37,586 bases of DNA from Polaromonas sp. CF318 (GCF_000282655.1 NZ_AKIV01000004.1:1-37586); one strand, 5' to 3'. Shown: positions 24,342 to 32,784, counted from the first letter of the stretch. The notes: a model not told the origin generated them from the sequence alone. Program-made: numbers and translations.

Positions 24342-25574
24342 ATGTCATCCACTTCCTGCTCCGCCTGCCTGGATCCGCTGGCCGGCCTTCCCTCTGCCAA
24401 CCATCCACCCGCCGAGGCCGCCGCGCGCTGGGCGGCGGTCGCATCCCTCTCCCTGGGCGTGTTCGGCCTGGTTACGGCGGAGTTCCTGCCGGCCAGCCTG
24501 CTGACCGCCATGGCGGCCGATCTTCACGTCACGGCCGGTGCTGCGGGCCAGGCCGTCACGGCCACGGCGCTCGTGGGTGCGGTGGCCGCGCCAACCATCC
24601 CCTTGCTGACGGCGCGCTTTGACCGCAAGCGGGTGCTGCTGGCGCTCACCGCGCTGCTTCTCGTGTCCAACCTGCTGGCCGCGACGGCCGGCTCGCTCTC
24701 GGTGCTGCTGTTCGCGCGCGTGGTGCTGGGCGTCGCGCTCGGTGGCTTCTGGTCCATGGCGGCGGCACTGGCCATGCGCCTGGCGCCTGAGCGGCTTTTC
24801 CCGCGCGCAATGTCGCTGGTGCTCACCGGCGTCTCCATTGCCACCGTCTGCGCGGCGCCGGTCGGCGCCTGGATGGGCAGCCTCTGGGGATGGCGCAGCG
24901 CCTTTGTGGCGGCGGGTGTTGTCGGCATGCTGGCTTTTGTGGTGCAGCTGGTCGCCTTGCCGGCCCTGCCGCCGCGCGACCAGGCCAGCTTGAAGGGCCT
25001 GCGCGAGCTGCTTGCGCGCGGGCCGGTGCGCATCGCGCTGCTGGCGGTGCTGCTGGTCATATCGGGCCACTTCGCGGGCTTCACCTACATCCGGCCCGTG
25101 CTCGAAGACGTGACGAAACTGCCCGTGGCGGCGATTTCCGCTGTGCTGCTGGGCTACGGCATAGGCGGCTTCTTCGGCAACTTCGCGGGCGGCTGGCTGG
25201 CGGGGCACGGTGAGCGTTATGCGATCGTCGCCGGCAGCGCCATGATCGCCCTGCTGGCGGCTGCGCTGCTGGTCGGCGGCAGCTCCACCATGGTCACCGC
25301 CGTGGCGGTGACCTTATGGGGCTTCGCCTTCGGCGCATTTCCGGTCGGCTTCCAGACCTGGATAGTCCGCGCCGCACCCGACCAGGCCGAGGCCGCGGGC
25401 GGCCTGCTGGTGGCCGCGTTCCAGGTCGCCATTGCCACGGGCGCCATCGCGGGAGGCCTCATCGTCGACCGGACCGGCGCGCTGGGCGCCCCCGCATTTG
25501 CCATGGTGGCCGTGGCCCTGGGCGGCCTGCTGGCCTGGCGTCGCGGCCCCGCTCCGGCCATGGCCCGGGCATGA
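24342..25574 (+). CDS. MFS transporter (DHA1-like efflux family)
   Basis: A 410-residue major-facilitator protein with 12 predicted membrane segments. The N-terminal half shows GVFGLVTAEFLPASLL in TM1, the motif A-like loop LLTARFDRKRVL between TM2 and TM3, and motif C-like LTGVSIATVCAAPVGAWMG in TM5. These place it among drug-, sugar- or arabinose-efflux antiporters. I start at ATG 24342; an upstream in-frame ATG at 24285 adds a non-conserved tail. It is controlled, probably, by the divergent AraC gene and followed at once by a reductase, so the pair may modify and export the same compound. Confidence 0.88.
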   Translation: MSSTSCSACLDPLAGLPSANHPPAEAAARWAAVASLSLGVFGLVTAEFLPASLLTAMAADLHVTAGAAGQAVTATALVGAVAAPTIPLLTARFDRKRVLLALTALLLVSNLLAATAGSLSVLLFARVVLGVALGGFWSMAAALAMRLAPERLFPRAMSLVLTGVSIATVCAAPVGAWMGSLWGWRSAFVAAGVVGMLAFVVQLVALPALPPRDQASLKGLRELLARGPVRIALLAVLLVISGHFAGFTYIRPVLEDVTKLPVAAISAVLLGYGIGGFFGNFAGGWLAGHGERYAIVAGSAMIALLAAALLVGGSSTMVTAVAVTLWGFAFGAFPVGFQTWIVRAAPDQAEAAGGLLVAAFQVAIATGAIAGGLIVDRTGALGAPAFAMVAVALGGLLAWRRGPAPAMARA

Positions 25575-25582
25575 GGGCCATC

Positions 25583-26623
25583 ATGACAAGTCGCGAGCCA
25601 CAGCCCTCCACCAACCGGCGCATCGCCCTGGCGGCGCACCCGCGTGGCCTGCCTGTGGCGTCCGACTTCCATCTCGTCACCGGGCCCGTGCCGCGACCGG
25701 GCGAAGGCCAGGTGCTGTTGCGAACGCAGTTCCTGTCGCTGGACCCGTATATGCGCAACCTGATGGACGAAGTGGGGCCCGGCTACGCGCCACCCGTTGC
25801 GCTGGGCGGCACCCTGCCGGGCGGCACCGTCAGCCGCGTCATGGAGTCCAGGCACACCGCCTATCGCGCCGGTGATCTGGTGCTCGCCAACAGCGGCTGG
25901 CAGGATTACGCCGTGAGCGACGGGAGCGAGCTGCAGGCCCTCGGCGACATGGCCAGACCCTCCCTGGCGCTAGGCGCGCTCGGCATGCCGGGCTTCACGG
26001 CGCACGTCGGCCTGCTGGATATCGGCCGGCCCAAGGCCGGTGAAACCGTGGTGGTCGCCGCGGCGACCGGCGCGGTGGGCGCCATGGTCGGCCAGATCGC
26101 CAGACTCAAGGGCGCCCGCGTCGTGGGCATTGCCGGCGGTACTGACAAGTGCCGACAGGCCGTCGACGAGCTGGGCTTTGATGCCTGCGTCGACAGACAT
26201 GGGCCCTTGTTTGCGGCGCAGTTGGCCGCCGCGTGCCCGGCGGGCATAGACGTCTATTTTGAGAACGTCGGCGGCGAGGTGCTGTCGGCCGTCCTTCCGC
26301 TGCTCAATATCGGCGCCCGCATGCCTGTCTGCGGTTTTGTCGCGCATTACAACGACACAGCAGGCTCATCCGGCGCCAACCCACTGCCGCAGTTTCTGGC
26401 CGCCATCCTGCAAAAGCGCGTGCACGTTCAGGGTTTCATCATTCTTGACCACTATGGCCCGCGCTTTGACGCGTTCCGCCGTGACATGGAGCAATGGATC
26501 GACAACGGGCAGATCCAGGCGCGGGAGAGCGTTGTGGACGGCCTTGAGCACGCGCCCGCGGCGTTGTCAGACCTGCTGCAGGGCCGGCACTCCGGCAAAG
26601 TGGTCGTGCGCCTCGAGGGGTAG
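25583..26623 (+). CDS. CurA-like NADPH-dependent reductase (zinc-free MDR)
   Basis: A 346-residue medium-chain reductase of the curcumin reductase/2-alkenal reductase group, which reduces activated double bonds with NADPH. The N-terminal SLDPYMRNLMD, the Rossmann motif AATGAVGAMVGQIARLKGA and the marker YFENVGGEVL are present, and no zinc ligands are seen. ATG 25583 has GAGGG 5-6 nt upstream. An alternative ATG at 25571 overlaps the MFS stop (ATGA). It is probably cotranscribed with the MFS gene. A decayed relative of its C-terminus lies at 11049-11180. Confidence 0.88.
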   Translation: MTSREPQPSTNRRIALAAHPRGLPVASDFHLVTGPVPRPGEGQVLLRTQFLSLDPYMRNLMDEVGPGYAPPVALGGTLPGGTVSRVMESRHTAYRAGDLVLANSGWQDYAVSDGSELQALGDMARPSLALGALGMPGFTAHVGLLDIGRPKAGETVVVAAATGAVGAMVGQIARLKGARVVGIAGGTDKCRQAVDELGFDACVDRHGPLFAAQLAAACPAGIDVYFENVGGEVLSAVLPLLNIGARMPVCGFVAHYNDTAGSSGANPLPQFLAAILQKRVHVQGFIILDHYGPRFDAFRRDMEQWIDNGQIQARESVVDGLEHAPAALSDLLQGRHSGKVVVRLEG

Positions 26624-26625
26624 CA

Positions 26626-26653
26626 GCAGGGCGGCAGGTTCGCGCTGCCCTGC
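26626..26653. terminator. Hairpin between convergent genes
   Basis: GCAGGGCGGC (26626-26635) and GCTGCCCTGC (26644-26653) form a 10-bp stem with one G-U or mismatched position and an 8-nt loop. It sits in the 57-nt gap between the reductase stop and the convergent amidohydrolase stop. There is no T tract; it may serve both directions. Confidence 0.45.
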
Positions 26654-26680
26654 GTGGCGCGGTCCTGCCGATGTGTCCGG

Positions 26681-27847
26681 TCAGCCTGCCAGCGCGAGGC
26701 TCGCCACCTGGACAAACCAGCTGATGCCCAGCGGCAGAACCTCGTCATTGAAGTCGTAGCTCGGATGGTGCAGGGCCGGCGTGCTGTCTTCGCGCCGCGA
26801 GCCCGCGCCCTGGCCCAGCCAGAGATAGGCGCCGGGCCTGGCCTTGAGCATGAAGGCGAAATCCTCGGAGGTGAACGCCGCCGAGGGCGCCATCGCAGCC
26901 TTCAGCCCCGCGGCTTCGGCGGCGCGCAAGGCCAGCGCCGCTTCCTGCGGCGTGTTCACGGTGGCGGGGTAGTAGCGCACATACTCCACCTCGATCGCGG
27001 TGCCGGTGGCCTGGGCCACGCCTTGCGCGATCTGCCGTATGGCCGCTTCTATGGTGTCCTGCACGTCCGCATCAAAACTGCGCACCGTGCCCGTGAGTTC
27101 GACGGCCGAGGGCAGCACGTTGTGCGACTGGCCGCCGCTGATGCGCGTGACCGAGAGCACGGCGTTTTCGGTAGGGGGAATGCGGCGCGAAGTGATGGTG
27201 TGCAGCTGCGAGACCAGCTCGCTCGCGGCGAGTACCGCGTCGGGCGTGCGGTGCGGCTGGGCCGCGTGGCCGCCGCGGCCGCGGACCACGATGTCGAAGC
27301 GGTCCGCCGCCGCCATGATGGCGCCCGGCCGCGTCTGGGCCGTGCCGGCGGGCAGCTCCGGCCAGTTGTGCAGGGCGTAGACCGTATCACAGGGGAAGCG
27401 CTGGAAGAGCCCTTCCTGGACCATCACGCGTGCGCCGCCCCGGCCTTCCTCGGCGGGCTGGAAGATGAAGTTGACGGTCCCGTTGAAGCGGCGCGTGCGC
27501 GCCAGCTGGCGTGCCGCGCCCAGCAGCATGGCGGTGTGCCCGTCATGCCCGCAGCCGTGGTGGACGCCGGGGAAGCGGCTGACATAAGGCCTCTCGCCTT
27601 GCTCAAGAATGGGCAGCGCGTCCATGTCGGCGCGCAAGCCCACGCTGCGCCCCGCGGTGCCGGCGCGCAGCACGCCGACAACACCCGTGCCGCCTATGCC
27701 TTCATGCACCTCCAGCCCGAGGTCGCGCAGGGCCGAGGCGACGATGCCGGCTGTCCGGTGTTCCTTGAATGCGAGCTCCGGATGCGCGTGCAGGTCGCGC
27801 CGCAGCGCGACCAGATCGGGCACCAGGTCGGCGATCTCCCCGGTCAT
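26681..27847 (-). CDS. M20-family amidohydrolase (hippurate hydrolase-like)
   Basis: A 388-residue metal-dependent amidohydrolase of the M20D group, which cleaves N-acyl amino acids such as hippurate or indole-acetyl conjugates. Metal-site motifs are present: LRADMDALP (71-79), HHGCGHDGH (96-104, with Cys99 and His101), FQPAEEG (129-135, with Glu133/Glu134) and a later GRGGHAAQPH at the dimerisation insert. Length is typical. The start at 27847 overlaps the stop of the upstream AraC gene (ATGA), so the two are translationally coupled. The acyl group is not predictable. A role in amino-acid-conjugate breakdown is inferred. Confidence 0.9.
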   Translation of the reverse strand: MTGEIADLVPDLVALRRDLHAHPELAFKEHRTAGIVASALRDLGLEVHEGIGGTGVVGVLRAGTAGRSVGLRADMDALPILEQGERPYVSRFPGVHHGCGHDGHTAMLLGAARQLARTRRFNGTVNFIFQPAEEGRGGARVMVQEGLFQRFPCDTVYALHNWPELPAGTAQTRPGAIMAAADRFDIVVRGRGGHAAQPHRTPDAVLAASELVSQLHTITSRRIPPTENAVLSVTRISGGQSHNVLPSAVELTGTVRSFDADVQDTIEAAIRQIAQGVAQATGTAIEVEYVRYYPATVNTPQEAALALRAAEAAGLKAAMAPSAAFTSEDFAFMLKARPGAYLWLGQGAGSRREDSTPALHHPSYDFNDEVLPLGISWFVQVASLALAG

Positions 27848-28224
27848 TGGAAGGCCTGGCGTGCCCGCGGCTGGCTGGCGGCCGTGAGGTACTGCCCGGG
27901 CGTCATGCCGAACTCGGTCTTGAAATGCCGCGAGAGATGGCTTTGGTCGTAAAAGCCCGCCTCGCTGGCCGCGCTGGCGACCGGCATCCCCTGCCGCATC
28001 AGGGCTTGCGCGCGCGCCAGGCGGAGCCGGCAGATGTAGCGGTGCGGGGACACACCCACCTGCTGGCGGAACACGGTGGCGAAGCGCCATATGCTGAGCC
28101 CGGCGAGACCGGCCAGCTCCGACAGCGCCAGCGCCTGGTTGAGGTTCTCGTGGATGTGCCGCAGCACACGCTGGATCGCTGCGGCCGAGCGGGCGGGTGC
28201 CGGAGTGCGGGAAGGAGGGTTCAT
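27844..28224 (-). CDS. Minimal AraC-family regulator (HTH only)
   Basis: A 126-residue protein made up almost wholly of the AraC double HTH: LSELAGLAGLSIWRFATVF (about 35-53) and ASAASEAGFYDQSHLSRHFK (83-102), ending GMTPGQYL. There is no sensor domain, so it resembles SoxS/MarA-type proteins whose level, not ligand binding, sets activity. I use ATG 28224, preceded on its strand by a short Arg/Ala-coding region; open frame continues upstream but lacks conserved sequence. It overlaps the amidohydrolase start and probably regulates it. Confidence 0.8.
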   Translation of the reverse strand: MNPPSRTPAPARSAAAIQRVLRHIHENLNQALALSELAGLAGLSIWRFATVFRQQVGVSPHRYICRLRLARAQALMRQGMPVASAASEAGFYDQSHLSRHFKTEFGMTPGQYLTAASQPRARQAFQ

Positions 28225-28346
28225 GCTTGTCAAGCGTAGGCCAGCCCCGCCGGAGATGGCACCGGAAACAGGCGCCGGCGCAGCAGCAAATGTCGAATCA
28301 GGTCGGGCTGCAGCAAAAGCTGCGGCCCGCGGCCGGCTCCGCGCGC

Positions 28347-28850
28347 TCAGGCGTGCGGCTGCATCAGCTGTTCGATGGGGTAGTAGTTCTTGACGAAGGG
28401 CGTCTTGATCACGATGTAGCTGAAGTATTTTTCGATGCCGATGTTGGCTTCCAGCAAGCCCTCGATGATTTCCTGGTAGTGGTTCACGCCGCGCGTGACG
28501 AACTTCAGCAGGTAGTCGTAGCCGCCGCTGACCAGGTGGCACTCCACGATTTCGTCGATCGGGCGTATGCTCATCTCGAACTTGACGAAGTCCTCGCGCT
28601 TGTGGTCCTGCAGCGTAACCTCGGTGAACACCAGCAGCGTGTCGCCCAGTTTCTCGAGCCGGATCTGCGCGCCGTAGCCGGCGATGTAGCCGGCCTGCTC
28701 CAGCCGCTTGACGCGGACCAGGCAGGGGCTGGGAGACAGGCCGACGGCGTCGGCGATCTCAACGTTCGAGGCGCGCCCGTTTTTTTGCAGGTGGCACAGG
28801 ATGCGCAGGTCGAGGCGGTCGAGCTTGGGGTTGCCGGTGGAGGTGTTCAT
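28347..28850 (-). CDS. Lrp/AsnC-family transcriptional regulator
   Basis: A 167-residue regulator with an N-terminal HTH (about 11-60: LDLRILCHLQKNGRASN, then VEIADAVGLSPSPCLVRVKRLE) and a C-terminal RAM domain (about 70-155: VECHLVSGGYDYLLKFV). These proteins sense amino acids and form octamers. It is downstream of and on the same strand as the aminotransferase (43-nt gap), so it likely controls amino-acid or amine use from this region. It is slightly longer than E. coli AsnC and about the size of Lrp. Confidence 0.92.
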   Translation of the reverse strand: MNTSTGNPKLDRLDLRILCHLQKNGRASNVEIADAVGLSPSPCLVRVKRLEQAGYIAGYGAQIRLEKLGDTLLVFTEVTLQDHKREDFVKFEMSIRPIDEIVECHLVSGGYDYLLKFVTRGVNHYQEIIEGLLEANIGIEKYFSYIVIKTPFVKNYYPIEQLMQPHA

Positions 28851-28893
28851 CGTTAACCCCTTTTAAGCAAGTTCCACGCCCAAGTCAATCAGG

Positions 28894-30294
28894 TCAAGCC
28901 AGTGCGCGCCGCACCTCGGGCTGCTCGAGCACGGTGTCCAGCGTGCGGTTCAGCCGCTCGAACATCTGCTCGAATTCCGAGGGCGTGAAGCACAAGGCCG
29001 GCGCAAAACCGAGGATGCTGTCGCCGAAAGCGCGGAAGATGAGGCCGTTCTCGTAAGCCGCCTTGGCGATGCGGTCAGGCAGCTGCAGCGCGGGGTCGAA
29101 GCTGGCCTTGGTGTATTTGTCGCTCACCAGTTCGAGTGCGCCCAGCAGCCCGCGCGAGCGCGCGTCGCCCACCAGCGGATGGCGCAGCATGGACCGCAAG
29201 CCGGCCTCGAAGTGGGGCGCGACGCGCTGGCCGTTGGCGAGGATGCCGCCCTCTTCATAAAGCCGTATGACTTCCAATGCCACCGCGGCGCTCACCGGGT
29301 GCGCGGAATAGGTGGCGCCATGGCCCACCAGGGCGCCGGCCGGCGTGCCGTCGGCAATGCCCGCGTACACGCGCCCGGACATGAGCAGCGCGCCCATGGG
29401 CGCATAGCCGGAGGTCAGTCCCTTGGCGACCGTCATCAGGTCCGGCGACACGCCCTCGGCTTCGCAGGCGAACATCGGGCCGGTGCGGCCGAAGCCGGTG
29501 ATCACCTCGTCGGCCACGAACAGGATGTCCAGTTCGCGGCAGGCCTGGTGCATGGCCTTGAGCCAGCCCTCGGGCGGCACGATCACGCCGCCCGAGCCCT
29601 GGATGGGTTCACAGAAGAAGGCCGCGACGTTTTCCGCGCCCAGCGCGTTCACCTTCTCGCGCAGCGCGGCCACCGAAGCCGCGATCAGCGCCTGTGGGTC
29701 TGCGCCCACCGGGCTGCGATAGGGGTAAGGCGAGGGGATGTAGTGTTGCTCGGGGCGCGGCAGGTCGAACCCGCGGTGGAAGGCGGGCAATGCCGTCAGG
29801 CCCGCGCCGGTGGAGGAGGAGCCATGGTAGCCGCGTTCCAGCGCGATGAAGTGTTTCTTGCGCGGCCGGCCGGTGGCGTTGTAGTACTGCACGATGAGGC
29901 GCACCGCCGCATCAATGGCCTCGGAGCCGCCCAGCGTGAGGTACACATGCTCCAGTCCGGGCGGTGCGATCTCCACCAGCTTGGCGGCCAGGCGTATGGC
30001 CGGCTCGCTCGCGTAGCCGAAATAAGCCGTCGCGTAGGGCAGCTCGCGCATCTGGCGCGCGGCGGCTTCCACGACGCTTTCGTGGCCGTAGCCGATATTG
30101 ACGCACCACAGGCCCGCGAAGGCATCGAGCAGTTCGCGGCCGTCGGCGTCGCGCAGCCAGGCGCCCTTGCCGGAGCGCAGCACCGTGGCGCCGCGTTGCT
30201 CGTGGCCGCGCCAGTTGGCCACGGGGTGGATCAGGTGCGCCCGGTCGAGCGCCACCAGCGAAGAATCGAGGGAAAGGGTTTTGGTGGACATCAT
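28894..30294 (-). CDS. Class III PLP-dependent aminotransferase
   Basis: A 466-residue fold-type I aminotransferase of the omega-amino acid/putrescine/beta-alanine-pyruvate group. The PLP Lys is Lys291 (VAKGLTSGYAP), the ring-nitrogen Asp is Asp262 (ADEVITGFGRTG), and the phosphate-binding GGSEAID motif is at 122-128. The N-terminal substrate region WCVNIGYGH is typical of omega-transaminases. Two ATGs (30294, 30291) are possible, and no clear Shine-Dalgarno is visible because a strong hairpin arm abuts the start. Its neighbours (Lrp regulator, GhrA-like reductase, FAD amine oxidase at 35161) suggest amine or amino-acid breakdown. The exact amino donor is unknown. Confidence 0.92.
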   Translation of the reverse strand: MMSTKTLSLDSSLVALDRAHLIHPVANWRGHEQRGATVLRSGKGAWLRDADGRELLDAFAGLWCVNIGYGHESVVEAAARQMRELPYATAYFGYASEPAIRLAAKLVEIAPPGLEHVYLTLGGSEAIDAAVRLIVQYYNATGRPRKKHFIALERGYHGSSSTGAGLTALPAFHRGFDLPRPEQHYIPSPYPYRSPVGADPQALIAASVAALREKVNALGAENVAAFFCEPIQGSGGVIVPPEGWLKAMHQACRELDILFVADEVITGFGRTGPMFACEAEGVSPDLMTVAKGLTSGYAPMGALLMSGRVYAGIADGTPAGALVGHGATYSAHPVSAAVALEVIRLYEEGGILANGQRVAPHFEAGLRSMLRHPLVGDARSRGLLGALELVSDKYTKASFDPALQLPDRIAKAAYENGLIFRAFGDSILGFAPALCFTPSEFEQMFERLNRTLDTVLEQPEVRRALA

Positions 30295-30343
30295 GGGGAC
30301 AAGCTTAGGCGCGAGTGCGCAGCGGGTGCTGCGGCTTGTCCCC
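30295..30343 (-). promoter_or_regulatory. Long inverted repeat abutting the aminotransferase start
   Basis: On the plus strand GGGGACAAGC (30295-30304) and GCTTGTCCCC (30334-30343) are perfect 10-bp inverted arms. Inside the loop CGCAGC (30316-30321 region) and GCTGCG (30328-30333 region) can also pair. In the minus-strand transcript the distal arm ends directly against the AUG of the aminotransferase. It could hide the ribosome-binding region in RNA or be a protein-binding operator. The pairing is seen; the role is inferred. Confidence 0.6.
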
Positions 30344-30396
30344 TTGCGCGCGCACGACCATGCTGTTGTTGGCAGGCCTACGGTAGAAGATTCTGC

Positions 30397-30420
30397 GGGC
30401 CCGGACCCGTGAACGGGCCC
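30397..30420 (-). terminator. Hairpin at the end of the hydroxyacid dehydrogenase gene
   Basis: GGGCCCG (30397-30403) and CGGGCCC (30414-30420) pair with a 10-nt loop, starting within the stop codon on the minus strand. The downstream sequence (GCAGAATCTTCT on that strand) has few U residues. It is a possible terminator, separating this gene from the aminotransferase. Confidence 0.5.
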
Positions 30421-31346
30421 TAGTACCCGCGCAAACGGTCCACCACGCCTTCAAGCGGCAGGCCGAACGCGTATCGCCGCAGGTTGTCCAGCAAGGCTTC
30501 GCCCGCGGTTTCCGCCTGGGTCGCGCTGGCGATGTGGGGCGTGAGCCAGATGCGCGGATGCGTCCAGAACGGGTGGTCCTGCGCCGGGGGCTCCGGCTCG
30601 CAGACATCCAGGACCGCGGCCGAAAGCCGCCCGTTTTCCAGCGCGGCCAGCAGGTCCGCTTCCACCAGGTGGCCGCCGCGCGAGGCATTGACCAGGCAAG
30701 CGCCTTGCGGCAGCGCGTCGAACACGCGCCGGCCCAGGATGCCGCGTGTTTCGGGTGTGAGCGGCAGCAGGCACACCAGGATGTCGGTGCGGGCCAGGAA
30801 CTCGTCCAGTTCCGCCTCGCCGCTGTAGCAGCGCACGCCCGGCTCATTGCGGCGCGAGCGGTTCCAGCCCGCGCAGTCAAAGCCGAGCAGCCGCAACTGC
30901 GCCAGGGCCGCGCGCCCCAGCATGCCCATGCCCATCACGCCCACGCGCCGCGTGGAGGCCGGCCGCACGGGCTGCTCCTTCCATTGGCCGCTGCGTTGCT
31001 GCCGCAGGTACAGCGGCATCTCCCGGTGCAGCGACAGCACCGCCCAGCTGATGTACTCGCACATGCAGGCCGTCAGGCCCGGCTCCACCATACGCACGAC
31101 GGTCAACCCGGGCGGCAAGGCCGAGAAATCGAACTGGTCCACGCCGGCCCCGACCGAGAACAGGATCTCCAGTTTGGGAAGGGTTTCGGCGATGCGCGGC
31201 GGAGGCTCCCAGGCCGCGAGAAAGCGCACCTGCGCCGGATCCCCGATTTCGGGCCAGGTCAAAAACGGCAGCTGCGGCATCCTGCGCGCGAACTGTTCGG
31301 CCCACACGGCTCCGCGCTGCGCGGGCCCTTTGTAAAGGAAAGTCAT
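30420..31346 (-). CDS. ghrA: Glyoxylate/hydroxypyruvate reductase A-type dehydrogenase
   Basis: A 308-residue D-2-hydroxyacid dehydrogenase of the GhrA group, reducing glyoxylate or hydroxypyruvate with NAD(P)H. The cofactor motif GVMGMGMLGRAALAQL is near residue 136. The catalytic set is Arg in NASRGGHLVE, Glu in DVCEPEPP and His in TPHIASAT. ATG 31346 is chosen because GGAGAAGAG precedes it on its strand; the ATG seven codons upstream lacks this. It may dispose of glyoxylate-type products from the nearby oxidase or transaminase. That link is inference. Confidence 0.88.
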   Translation of the reverse strand: MTFLYKGPAQRGAVWAEQFARRMPQLPFLTWPEIGDPAQVRFLAAWEPPPRIAETLPKLEILFSVGAGVDQFDFSALPPGLTVVRMVEPGLTACMCEYISWAVLSLHREMPLYLRQQRSGQWKEQPVRPASTRRVGVMGMGMLGRAALAQLRLLGFDCAGWNRSRRNEPGVRCYSGEAELDEFLARTDILVCLLPLTPETRGILGRRVFDALPQGACLVNASRGGHLVEADLLAALENGRLSAAVLDVCEPEPPAQDHPFWTHPRIWLTPHIASATQAETAGEALLDNLRRYAFGLPLEGVVDRLRGY

Positions 31347-31410
31347 CTCTTCTCCAGGAAGCCGCAACGGCTCGCGATACGTTATAGCCAGTGTTTAATA
31401 CAAGTGCACG

Positions 31411-31495
31411 CGCGGAACCGGCTTTGCCGGGCCGCAGAGTGCGCCCCCTTGAGGGGGGAGCAGGCTACACGAAGTGAGCCTGAACGGGGGGAGCC
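31411..31495. repeat. REP-like intergenic palindromic element
   Basis: Three consecutive small hairpins fill this spacer: CCGGC/GCCGG (31418-31430), CCCCCT/AGGGGG (31444-31458) and GGCTaCAC/GTGAGCC (31463-31480). A G-run (GGGGGG) follows near 31485. The arrangement, with a gene-start-to-gene-end spacer full of palindromes around a CCCCCTTGAGGGGGG core, matches the dispersed intergenic repeats that I associate with Comamonadaceae genomes. Copy number cannot be seen from one window. Confidence 0.6.
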
Positions 31496-31500
31496 ATCCA

Positions 31501-32400
31501 CTACCCCATCGCCTGGTTGACCAGCGCCCAGCCGCCAACGGCCGGCCCCCGCTCCAGCGGCCCGCCGCGCACCATGGTCGTGACCGAGCTCACGCGGGGC
31601 AGGCCCTGCGCTTCCAGCCATTCAGGCAAGCCGCTGGCGGCGTCGACGTCGATGCGCAGGAATTTGCCGGCGTAGCGGCTGCACCAGTGGCCTATCAATG
31701 CCTGTGCGCTTGCGAAGTCGGGTGCCACAACGGGACCGATGGCGTGGCCGCGGCCGAAGCGCCGCACAATGGAAAACCCCAGGGCCTCTCCGCCGCGCGC
31801 CAGCACCACCGTCTCGCCTTCGGCCAGCAGCTGGCGCAGCATCGCGTCGCGCGGCATGCCGGCGGCCCGCGCATCGAGCGCGACCAGTGCTTTCGCGTCA
31901 TTGCGCCCCAGCGGGCGCAGCCTGTCGCCCTGCGGCAGCGCCACCAACTGGGCCGGGGCCGCCAGGTTCTGGTGTTGCCGGACCTCGCCCGTGATGGCAA
32001 AGCCCATGCGCTCGTACAAGCCGCGGCCTTCAGGCGTGGCGTGCAGCAGCACGGTGCGCTCCTCCATCCCCGCCATCACCGCATGCATGAGATGCTGGCC
32101 CACGCGCTGCCCCTGCATGCGGGGGGTCACCAGCACCAGGCCCAGCGTTGCGCATTGCTTGCCCCACGGCCAGCACAAGGCCGTGCCGACCAGTTCGCCG
32201 TCGCGCAGCGCGGCCACACCCTGGCCGTGCGCCAGGCCGAACTGCCAGTCTTCCACCCGGTGCGGCCACTGGAATTCGCGCGACAGCGCCTGCGCGGCCT
32301 CCAGGTCATCCGCCTTCAGGCGCCGCAGCGACACGCCGTCGGGCAGGGCGCGGCCCACGGCCGCGAGCGCGGCCTGTGGATCAAATACGTGGTCGGACAT
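31501..32400 (-). CDS. Double-domain GNAT acetyltransferase (copy A)
   Basis: A 299-residue protein with two GNAT-like halves. The N-terminal domain (about 15-135) shows WPHRVEDWQFGLAHGQG, the acetyl-CoA loop QGQRVGQHLM and GLYERMGF. The C-terminal half (about 150-290) is a second, weaker GNAT fold (YRAGxx-type GFSIVRRFGRGHAIGPV). ATG 32400 follows GGAAAG on its strand. It is clearly paralogous to the protein at 34267-35142. The two flank the HAD and cupin genes on opposite strands. The acetyl acceptor is unknown; a polyamine or amino acid is a reasonable guess from the cluster. Confidence 0.85.
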   Translation of the reverse strand: MSDHVFDPQAALAAVGRALPDGVSLRRLKADDLEAAQALSREFQWPHRVEDWQFGLAHGQGVAALRDGELVGTALCWPWGKQCATLGLVLVTPRMQGQRVGQHLMHAVMAGMEERTVLLHATPEGRGLYERMGFAITGEVRQHQNLAAPAQLVALPQGDRLRPLGRNDAKALVALDARAAGMPRDAMLRQLLAEGETVVLARGGEALGFSIVRRFGRGHAIGPVVAPDFASAQALIGHWCSRYAGKFLRIDVDAASGLPEWLEAQGLPRVSSVTTMVRGGPLERGPAVGGWALVNQAMG

Positions 32401-32784
32401 GGGGCTTTCCTTCAAAACATCCATTCGTCAATACATCGATACATCGATCACGGTTTGGGGGTGATGATGCTCGGCGGGATGCTTTGAGGCTTGTACGATC
32501 TTGGCGTCGGGCACGGACCCTCGAAGAACGGCACAAAGCGCCTGGAGTCCGCGGTACTCCGAAGGAATGCTGCGTTCGCGCCGCGCAGAACCGCAACAAC
32601 TGCGGCGGATGCTGCCTAGGATTGCTCCTATTGAACCACCGTGTACAACAGAAAGCTTACCGATGTCCGCCGTCTACCGCCCACACGTCGTGCCTGCCGG
32701 CCGTTTTCCCTGCGCCACGGGCGTGCGCTGAGGGACTCCCGGTCGCCTGAACCCATTCTTCATCCACCATCAACGAGGCAAACC
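32401..32784. other. Divergent intergenic region
   Basis: This 384-nt gap separates the divergent GNAT and HAD genes and should hold promoters for both. It contains a tandem 8-nt repeat ATACATCG (32431-32438, 32439-32446) close to the GNAT start. Small open frames occur in it, but none has a ribosome site or recognisable sequence. I see no convincing sigma-70 pair and no RNA gene. GAGGC lies upstream of the HAD ATG. Confidence 0.6.

Noticed and set aside
24345..25208. Minus-strand open frame opposite the MFS gene
   Set aside because: Its Gln/Arg/His-rich composition is typical of the antisense of a membrane-protein gene; no ribosome site.
29179..30423. Plus-strand open frame opposite the aminotransferase
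   Set aside because: Antisense shadow of a well-supported gene, without conserved motifs.
32148..32750. Open frame crossing from the GNAT gene into the intergenic region
   Set aside because: Most of it is antisense to the GNAT gene; the intergenic part has no ribosome site or conserved look.
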